Positions 55,515 through 64,000 of a DNA stretch of 64,000 nt are shown here, piece after piece. This DNA is from Ampelocalamus luodianensis (taxonomy: Eukaryota; Streptophyta; Magnoliopsida; Poales; Poaceae), in the NCBI GenBank assembly GCA_036346255.1, contig CM070632.1, positions 52,836,896-52,900,895 on the forward strand. The letters run 5' to 3'. Below the pieces are notes generated by a model, which saw only the letters and a list, made by a program, of their open reading frames with translations, made no database searches and was not told where the DNA came from. Each line of letters starts with the position of its first letter. The stretch's first letter is position 1. Made by a program: the position numbers and the translations under genes.

Positions 55515-58500
55515 ATGGTCTCCCAGGGCGGCGCCAACCGGCTCCCGCCCCCGCCCAAGCGCCGCGCGCCGGCGGACCAACAGCCAGCCAACGTCCTCAC
55601 CTACAAGCGCCGCCGCGCCGCCAAACCCAGCCCCCTCCCCGGAGCGGTAAGCATTCATCTACCCTGCCTTTTCTTGGCTCGGCCTTCTTAATGGTTTTGC
55701 TCTCAGGTTACAACTTCTATTTATCTGTCTGGCTTCGTGGTTCCACCCATCCGTCGAGATTTCATTTTCATGTGCCAAGATTTGTAGGTTCGGTTCTTGA
55801 AATGCTAAGAATCTTTGCCTCATGTCACTCGGCACCTAAGAATAGCTGTTCCTCCCGTATGGTGCTACTCTATTGGTTTGGCGTTGGTTGTTTCGTTGCT
55901 GAGGAGCGAGTCACCTTTTCATTATCCCGCCGTGTCAATTTTCTGCACACCTGTGTTCAATGTGCTTCCTTTGCTGGTTATTTGTGCAGACTTCTGTAAG
56001 CATGGTGGCACGTAGTGCCAATTCTCCACAAGGCGGGCACCAAAGGCTGGCCCGACATTGGATTACCTGGAGGGACACATTGGAGGGCTTCCTGCAATCC
56101 CCAAGTGTGAACCAGGGCGGAGGAATCCAGAGCTGCATCCGTGATGCACTCACATACAATCTTTGTCAGTCCGCGCAACAAGTCAGTAATAACGCCCTTG
56201 TTCAGAATATATTTATGTAAAGGAACAACCTTGTGTGTAAGGTTTATCATGATCAGCATTTTCCTAACACAAGTTTTCTCTGTGATTACCAGGGCAACGT
56301 ATGTAAGGGCCAAGGATCATCAGAAGAGCACCCTAATGGAGTGGTGGATGCTAAAGATGCAACTGCAGCATCTTTGGATACCAACAAAGCGATGCACAAC
56401 AATGCTCTCCTCGACATTTTAGTCTCGGAGAAGTTTGCCTTGTTGTGTGATTTGCTAGTTGGAACTTTCCATGTGAATAAGCCTGAGAAGGTCATTGATT
56501 TGGAAAAGATTGATGCCAAGATGAGAAATGGAGATTATGCACAGAACCCTGCGCTGTTTGACGACGATATCCAGCAGGTAGCTGTTTATTTATTACACCC
56601 ATTCCTTTTTCTTTTTCTTTGGGTGGGGAGGATGGGGTTAACCTTGTGTTTATCAAATAGAGGTACATAAACAGCACTTGTATTTGGCAGCCTAGAGTGT
56701 GACCTTTGTATACTGTAAGTTTGAAAATGGTCCATGTCTTTTGGCCGCATAAATTCAAGAGAAATTTTACAGTACATTCCATCAATAGTATATGATGGTA
56801 GTATAAATCAAATCTGACCATTGATTTGTTAAGAGTATAATAGACTTTTCTTTGTATTTATAATTTTTTTTCGTGAGGCTATTATGGACTTTTCCAATTA
56901 AGGTTGAAAATATTACTCTTGTACCATGTGATTTCCACATAGGCAATTACAATTCTACCCCTCTTGGGATCTTGTACTATGTGATTTCCACATAGGCAAT
57001 TACAATTCTACCCCTCTTGGGATTCTACTACTCATACTACTAGGTGTAGTATAACTAAATCCTAACTAATCTGAATCATTAGATAAAAAAAATAGACGGT
57101 CCGTATTAAACTGAGTGTACCGTAAAAGAGCTCAAATTTAAAGGGTGAGATGTTCTGGATATAGCCGGTTGATGTTCCACTGCCTGTTTAATTTTTCCAC
57201 GGATAGCTTGGTCCTTCCAAATTGTTTGAATCATCCAAACAACAGACTCCAAGCGCAGGATGCTTGTTCTCTGAACTGCACCTTCGCCGTAGTAGTTAGG
57301 ATAGGAGCGGTGCTCAACCAAAAGGTCATATATGTAACCACACAGCCATGTTCCTCTTTTGGCTTGAGGCAAGGAGGGATCTACATTCTTTTCCCGCTTC
57401 ATCTGCTGTGCTCACCACGCTGACTCCCCTCAGCCTCTCCGTTCAAGTGGACCACAAGTTTGACCGTCAGATTGATGGAGAGGAGGAGGAAGGCATTCGT
57501 GAACACACAATCTGGACCATGTCACTCATGCTGCCATGTGCAGCTGCTCATTACTGATGTTTCAATCCAAGTGAGGAGGGTTTATTTACCCCTTTTCAAT
57601 CTTTTCTTAAATGGACAGATGGCAAAAAATATTATTGTTGGACGATAATATTTGCAAAAGAGTCCATAGTTTTTAGTATATTTTGTAAATACCTTCATAT
57701 TCACATATAAAAATGAGTATGTCTAAAAAATTGTACATACCACCCTTAAAAAGGTGTAAATACCATCTAGGTGGTCTTATATACTCGTATACTATACATA
57801 CATTCTCTTGGTTGCGCAAGATACTCTCTACATTGTGAGATACGGAATAAGGAGTAACTACTCCTAGGAGTAGAAAAATGGCTATATATTTATATATTTG
57901 TATATGCTGTAGATGTGGGAGAAGTTTGAAGAAGTTGGCCAAGAGATGACAGGTCTAGCGAGCAATCTTTTAATCATTTCACGAGCTTCCTATCAAAAGC
58001 AGGTAAATTTGTGGTGTTTTTTTTTTCTTACTTAAGAGGCATCTATTACTGTGCACTGCACAACCATGCCTCAAAGTTGTGGAGGCTTTCACTTGTTGAT
58101 ATAATTTCTTTTATGCTGGGCATTGCTAATGGAAAGATTCTTTATAGGCTTCTGGAGTTTCTGAAGTTGAGGTAGCTGAGCACAGGACAGAGGTAAGTTG
58201 TGTGTTCAGGGACATGTTTGCTGGTCACTATTTCACTGCTACATTTAGGTAATAATTTTGCTAATTGCATTCTTCATTAGGAAACAAGTTTGGTTGGTGC
58301 TGTCCACAAAGTCCCAAAGAACTCGACTACTACCATGCAGTTGGCCCCGTGTGATTCTAGTCATTCGACAATACCAAAACGAACTGAGACATCCGGACTA
58401 TATCGATTTCGCACTTGCAAGAAATGTGGCACCAAGGCAGAAGAAGAAAAAAGCCTTATCTGTGATAAATGTGATATCATGTACCACTTTGAGTGTGCCA

Positions 58501-59216
58501 AGCAACTCGATCCAAGCATGAAAGAAGTCCCAACGATCTGGATCTGTTCTGCCTGCAGCAATAAGGAAAAGGAATCAGCTGTTAGCTTGCATGATGATTG
58601 TGATGTATGTGACAAGCTTGACATCGTCAAGCCGGTAGAACACCCTGAGGTTGCTAGCACCGTCAAGCCAGTAGAACATCCTGAGGTTGCTAGCACCGTC
58701 AAGCCAGTAGAACATCCTGAGGTTGCTAGCAGAACTGAGTTAGCTGGTGAAAGAGAGGGGAGCTCGGTGTCAAGCATGGAGGAAGATAATGAGCCAGACC
58801 TGTCGACAACTGCCCTGTCAAACTTGTGCAAACACTGTGGCACATGTGAAGATGACGACAAGAAATTCTTGGTATGTGGTCATCCTTACTGCCCTTACAA
58901 GTTCTACCATATCCGATGCCTGAAAACAAGCCAGATTGTAAGTGAGCAGCAAAAAAACCTAGAATGCTGGTACTGCCCATCTTGTCTGTGCAGAGGCTGT
59001 TTCAAGGACAAGGATGATGATGAGATTGTCTTGTGTGATGGTTGTGATGATGCTTACCACCTATACTGCATGAAACCATTGCGCACTACTGTTCCCAAGG
59101 GTCAGTGGTATTGTTCATTGTGCAGTGTACAAAAAGCGAGGGAAGGACTGCAAAAGTACGAGCGTTCGATCCTGAAGAGGCACAAGAAAGTTCAGCATGT
59201 TTCTGAAGCCAATTAG
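55515..59216 (+). CDS. PHD-finger protein, six exons, intact
   Basis: Exons 55515-55646, 55990-56181, 56293-56577, 57913-58002, 58148-58192 and 58281-59216 all have GT/AG borders and phase 0, giving 559 residues. The N-terminus is basic and Pro-rich (PPPPKRRAPA, TYKRRRAAKP), likely a nuclear signal. The middle is conserved-looking but without a named domain (HWITWRDTLEGFLQ; DILVSEKFALLCDLLVG). The C-terminal exon has three PHD-type zinc fingers (CKKCGTKAE...CDKCDIMYHFEC; CKHCGTCEDD...; CRGCF...VLCDGCDDAYHLYCM...WYCSLC), pointing to histone-tail reading in the nucleus. It resembles Arabidopsis At1g77250 in layout (recalled, not checked). An in-frame ATG at 55326 would add 63 residues; 55515 is preferred because the extension is a typical UTR-like Pro/Ser/Leu translation. 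Confidence 0.9.
56578..57912 (+). other. Third intron of the PHD gene
   Basis: A 1335-bp intron contains a 53-bp tandem duplication at 56919-57024 ('tgatttccacataggcaatt' twice). Otherwise it is AT-rich sequence of possible MITE origin. No gene inside. Confidence 0.7.
58626..58733 (+). repeat. Three 36-bp coding repeats in the PHD gene
   Basis: Three in-frame units (58626-58661, 58662-58697, 58698-58733) encode VKPVEHPEVAST, the last ending ASR. Units two and three are identical except at the end, so the expansion is recent. They lie in the linker between the first and second PHD fingers. Confidence 0.92.
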
Positions 59217-60945
59217 TCGAATGCTTTGCTAGGGGATGGTCCAGAAAAATTTTTAGCAGAATAGCTTTCTGGATCGGTATCAGAGCTTTTGCTTGGCCAA
59301 GCTTAGGGTTAAAAAAAGATTCTTTCTTTGGTCCTCTGAAGGCCTATACACTGACTTCAATAATTGAATCAGGTGTGTAGTTTATTTCATTACTTGCAGT
59401 TGACATCTACAGGAAGAAGTCTTACATGGTGAAGATGGTGTATGTAGGCGGTATCTGGTTGGAACATTCTTTCATTGTTTTCCTTTCTATGACCGTTCTG
59501 AGAGAACGCTAGTGTTGTGCTGCTGGTCTTTCACCTGTGTTGTTTCCTTGTAATGAATGATAAATCCTTGTTGACATGGTTTGGTGGTAATGGAACTGTT
59601 TTTGGGACAAGTTGTTTTTGCATTTCTTTTGCTTGCTTGGTTGTTTGTTTTAGTTATCATCTGATCGATGATTGTGAAGGCTGGTTAATGCTATATTGTT
59701 GCAACGAGGCAGCGCCCTGTATATTGTTATGGTTGGTTAATGGTGAAGGCTGCTGTGGTTGGGTTCTCCAGATGAGCTCGCTGTTCATTCAGTTGTGGTT
59801 TCAGAAGCAAGGAATGGTTTGGGGCAACCAACCAGTAGCAGCATAGTACAAGGGATGTCTGTAATGTGTGCTGCTGGAATGATTTCAAGCTCGATACAAT
59901 AATAGCTGCTGCTGTTTTTGACAATTGAGGCAGGCATGGGAAGCGTTAAGCGTACGTACGTGTGCAGATGGACGGATGGGTTGGAGACGGACGACTTGCT
60001 TGGCAGATTTGCCTCCCCGCGTGTACTGCTTCCAGTTTCCACAACTCCATGCATACAAGCGACCCAGGCGCCTTCTATACTCCATGCCCGGTGGGGCGGC
60101 CTCGTAGTCGCAGGGGAAAATAAAATTCCTATAGGAATCGAATCATCCAAGTCTTGTACACCTTTTCTTTGCTCCAAAGATGCTCAGACTTTGTAATGCT
60201 TGACTAGTAGTTAGTCCGGCAATACATATATTTCGTGATACAAAATGGTACCATCAGATTCCTTCTTGAAAGTACTTCCCTTGTACTACGATTCGCAGTT
60301 ATTAGCAGTATATTTTGTAAGAGAAATTAACGATCCAAGACCAATTTTAAAAACACAAAATTTTAAAGTAGATGAAATAGGGCATGGTTTCTTTTCTCAA
60401 GAAAATAAAAAAGCGCCTCCAAGACTTTGCTAGTCGTCGCCACAAATTACACCGCCTGTAGACATCACCCAATAGCAAAAGCCGGTGAAGGATGCAACAC
60501 GCATGACAAGTTTCTCTCTCTTTTTTGTTTGCATCTTCACACCAACCGAACTCCCAACCTAAAACCAGATGGGGAATATCCAATCCAACCTCTCCTCCTG
60601 GGAGGAAAATTCTCTGGAGGAGGGCCTCAGCTTGAGAGGGGCCTCCCCGACTGGAGTTTTTCCCCTCTCCTGCTGCTGCTGCTGCGCGCTTCTTCTATTC
60701 CCGTCCCTCTTCTATTATAAGCCACTTGACAAGAGAACAACACCACCTTCGCAGCTTTCCGGAACCTTCTAGAAGAACCACCGAGTACTTCTAGAAGCCG
60801 GGGGACCTTTAATGGATCACCGGGAGGAGTTTTCCACATATTAATTAATACATATACGGATACATACGCCGGTTCTTAGCCGTTTCAATTCTTTCCTTCT
60901 TCTTCTGGCTGTTTTCTTTGGCCTCTCGGGCATCTCGCCGGATCG
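59217..60945. other. PHD 3' UTR and intergenic DNA
   Basis: The first few hundred bases are likely 3' UTR. Short frames beyond have no domain. A TATA-like 'ctattataagcc' at about 60712 could serve the downstream transporter gene, whose ATG is at 60946. Confidence 0.5.
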
Positions 60946-63738
60946 ATGGAGGAAGGGAAGATGGGGAACGTGGCGACGATCCGCACGGTGCTCGCGATCC
61001 TCCAATGGTGGGGGTTCAACGTCACCGTCATCATCATGAACAAGTGGATCTTCCAGGTCACAATTCTTGATTTCCCTTGCCCATCCTTTCTATTTTTCTA
61101 GATTCTCCGGCGACTTCTTCTAATGTTTATGTGCACTTTGGGGTTTGATCCGTGCGTTTAGGAGCGAAAGGTAGCGCCGTTTGTGCGAAAGACTTGGTTT
61201 TTATATGTAGAGATGATTTTTTTAGATAATAGAAGAGCAAAAGTCCCTTCCGGCCTCTGCATATGTAGAGATGATTTGCTAGCAACGTTGTAATGTTAAG
61301 GACATGGAGAGAGAGAAGAAAAGGAATGATCTTTATGGTTGTAATTTGCTCGAATTGGTGTTTTGGAGTTAGGAATGGGGCATCCTATTCCGTGGTAACT
61401 ATGGGGACAGAATAGAAAATGCACTGGAGGGATGGAGGGAAAGGACTCAAAAGACTAAGACTAATTTTGGGTGCTGGCAATCGTGGTAACTGAAAATGTT
61501 GTCGCGAGATATCACAAAGTTTGGATCAGGATGAACGTCCAATGTTAAGAGTTAACTAGAATTATGGTGATCATGGAAGAAACTTTGGTGATATCGAATC
61601 CATGAATATATGAAAACCTTGGTAGGGGACTCTCCTTCCATTTTACCTTTGAAAAAACAAAGCATTTGAAGGCAGAGTTAGCAAATTCCTCTTTGCAATC
61701 ATGCGTATTTCTGAAGTTGTGGTTGATTTAAGTTGTTAGGATGAACAGCAAGGTTTCTATTGTTTCTTACTGACATTTGATTTGATGGAGTGTCGCTGTC
61801 CGAGCTTATCGTTGACTTTGGCTCAGTGACAAATGTGCTGGTGTGTTTGCTTGGTAGTTCTATGATATTTGAGGGTAGGTTGGATCCAAGCATACTTCAC
61901 CTTAAATGGCATATCAACGAATAGATAGGGCTGATATTTCCTACGGGCTTCTTCTACCATCTTTCTTGTGGAGCTTATATAATATTTGTATTCAGTTGTC
62001 AACACACTGACATGGTAATGAAATTTGATATAAAGGAGACTTGATTTGTGAAATGGTTTTGACTTACGAACTAGAACTCTGCATCTAGGACTAGAAATAG
62101 AACATCCTGCACTACCTTGCCATGATGACATGTCTTTAAATAAACTGATCCAGAATGGCGGGCATGCTGTAATAAGCAGCCTGCTTGATGTATTCTTGAA
62201 GAAACCCTGAGCATGTGATCATGTATTCACAGTTACACAGATCCTTAATGAAGAAGTTTTCTGCTCTCCTTTTTCTTGGAATTGGATTTGTTGCTTGGAA
62301 GTTTAAAAGGAATAGATCATGATATTATTGCAGCCTCCTTGGCACAAAGGCATGAACTTGGATTTTAAGTTTTTCTTGGATGCAGAAACTGGAGTTCAAA
62401 TTTCCTCTGACTGTGTCGTGCGTCCACTTTATATGCTCTTCTGTTGGAGCTTATATTGCAATCAAAGTGCTTAAAACAAAACCGCTGATCGAGGTTGCCC
62501 CCGAGGATCGCTGGAGAAGGATATTTCCTATGTCATTTGTATTCTGCATAAACATTGTGTTGGGAAATGTCAGCCTGCGGTACATTCCAGTCTCCTTCAT
62601 GCAGACAATAAAATCTTTCACTCCTGCAACGACAGGTTCTCTGATTTCTTGCTCTTCTACACGAATTATTGTCATCCAGTCTTTCCCTGCATCAACCTTT
62701 GTGCAATTTCTGTCGCATATTCTGATGGATCCCCCTCTATTGTAATACAGTTATTCTGCAGTGGTTGGTCTGGAGGAAATATTTTGAGTGGCGCATATGG
62801 GCTTCTTTGGTCCCAATAGTGGGAGGGATTCTCTTAACTTCAATAACCGAGCTCAGTTTCAATATGTTTGGTTTTTGTGCTGCCATGGTTGGCTGCCTGG
62901 CCACATCTACAAAGACCATATTGGCAGAGTCCCTACTCCACGGATACAAATTCGATAGGTAAAAATTGAGACAGGTGCACTTTTTCTAGTTACCACATGA
63001 GCACTATACTCTGGTCTAGTATAAATCTGATCTTGCCGTCTGATATAGCTCGTACAGGCTGTTATCACTTGTCAGAACTAACCTTAGATAATGCTCCTGT
63101 TTGATGTTTTGTAGAACTGCTACAAATTTTAAAATAGTAGTACTAGGATCAAGTCCAATCTCGCACGTTTTCCTCTTGGCGCGTTGATTCTGTTGTTTTT
63201 CTCTGCAGCATTAACACAGTGTACTACATGGCGCCCTTCGCCACCATGATACTGTCAGTACCAGCAATCGTACTCGAAGGGAGTGGCGTGATCAACTGGC
63301 TCTACACATACGATTCAATATTCCCTGCACTGATCATCATCGTCACCTCAGGAGTGCTCGCCTTTTGCCTCAACTTCTCCATCTTCTACGTCATCCATTC
63401 GACGACAGCCGTGACCTTCAACGTAGCCGGCAACCTCAAAGTGAGACCCTTTCTTTCTCCTCATTCTGCTTCCTCTGCTGCTGTTTCTGCTCAGCATTCA
63501 CAAACGGATACTATGATCGATGTAGGCGGCCGTCGCGGTGTTGGTCTCCTGGATGATTTTCCGGAACCCTATCTCTGCCATGAACGCCGTTGGATGCGCA
63601 GTCACGCTCGTCGGATGCACCTTCTACGGCTATGTGAGGCATCTGATCTCCCAGCAGGCCGTTGTGCCAAGCCCACGCACTCCAAGAAGCCGGATGGAGA
63701 TGCTTCCACTCGTAGGCGAAAAACAAGAAAAGATTTAG
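60946..63738 (+). CDS. UDP-galactose transporter 1-like (NST/TPT family), intact
   Basis: Five exons (60946-61056, 62386-62635, 62751-62958, 63209-63440, 63526-63738) with GT/AG borders give 337 residues without a stop. The protein is a drug/metabolite-transporter-fold nucleotide-sugar transporter with about ten membrane helices. It has the subfamily blocks LQWWGFNVTVIIMNKWIFQ at the start, SLRYIPVSFMQTIKSFTPAT, LAESLLHGYKFDSINTVYYM, and a late AVAVLVSWMIFRNPIS. The tail is polar and basic (PRTPRSRMEMLPL). These match Arabidopsis UDP-GalT1/GONST5 (At1g77610, At1g21870; recalled). The expected role is moving UDP-galactose or a related sugar nucleotide into the Golgi lumen for glycan synthesis. 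Start chosen for its match to family N-termini (MEEG...). Confidence 0.93.
61057..62385 (+). other. First intron of the transporter gene
   Basis: A 1329-bp intron with GT at 61057 and AG at 62384-62385. It is AT-rich with no gene. A long first intron directly after a short first exon is common in this gene type. Confidence 0.8.
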
Positions 63739-64000
63739 CAGCATAGTATAGGCCCTCTTGATAATAGGAATAAACGGGACATCTAACAGCCATTTCAGCA
63801 TCAGAATTGAGGCACTTTTGGCACAGAAAGGACAAAGTTTCAGTTAAGTTCGCTTAGAGCTAAATACTATTACGTGAACATGCTGGGGGTGCTCGCTCGG
63901 TAGCATCGTGTGTTTTTTTTTTGCCTCAGTGGGATTTTTTGTTGTTGTTAGTGACGATGCTATATTTGATCACCCAGCTTTCTTATATGTTATTGCTACA
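63739..64000. other. 3' UTR and flank of the transporter gene
   Basis: Non-coding. No clear second gene. A possible polyadenylation region lies in the T-rich stretch around 63910-63960. Confidence 0.5.

Overview
The window is nuclear DNA of a grass (Poaceae), most like rice or a close relative. This is inferred from intron-containing genes with GC-rich first exons, Copia elements primed by initiator Met-tRNA, a Stowaway MITE, Mutator-like and hAT elements, and plant-only families (CYP71-type P450, NBS-LRR, plant mobile domain, nsLTP). No bacterial, organellar or viral gene cluster and no RNA gene was recognised. Species is not decided by the sequence alone.

Layout. 1-5.8 kb: old repeat debris, a Stowaway MITE and a Ty3/gypsy pol fragment. 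5.87-13.35 kb: a wrecked cytochrome P450 gene. A complete Copia element (5890-10618, target duplication CTGCA) sits just after its start codon, and the middle of the gene is replaced by a reverse-oriented Copia 5' fragment (about 10830-12640). 14382-19680: a complete gag-only Ty3/gypsy element with 936/938-bp LTRs and target duplication CCATC. 19.7-21.5 kb: fragments of a GRF-zinc-finger gene and a LINE. 22841-27012: a TIR-bounded composite carrying pieces of an NBS-LRR gene, a lipid-transfer-protein gene and probably an LRR receptor kinase. 27.3-34.3 kb: non-coding repeats, including an internal duplication split by a 1111-bp TG...CA insertion with 5-bp target duplication. 34.6-44.3 kb: a deleted hAT transposase gene split by a 9-kb Mutator-like element (34809-43763, target duplication CTAGGATGAT). 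44.8-45.8 kb: a small inverted-repeat element next to an F-box gene (45938-47608, three -1 frameshifts). 49111-53874: a 3'-truncated Copia element. 55.5-59.2 kb: an intact PHD-finger gene. 60.9-63.7 kb: an intact UDP-galactose-transporter-type gene.

Functionally, only the last two genes are clearly intact. The F-box gene would be intact but for three single-base losses that could be assembly errors. Everything between 1 and 45 kb is transposon or transposon-damaged gene.

The most unusual system is the 9-kb Mutator-like element. It carries a decayed mudrA transposase, a plant-mobile-domain (PMD) gene and a possible third ORF. It also carries a repeated 19-bp palindrome, consensus TCGCCRRTTNAAYYGGCGA, clustered at both ends and just upstream of the TATA-like boxes of both the PMD gene and the transposase gene. 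This looks like an element-encoded regulatory or transposase-binding circuit.
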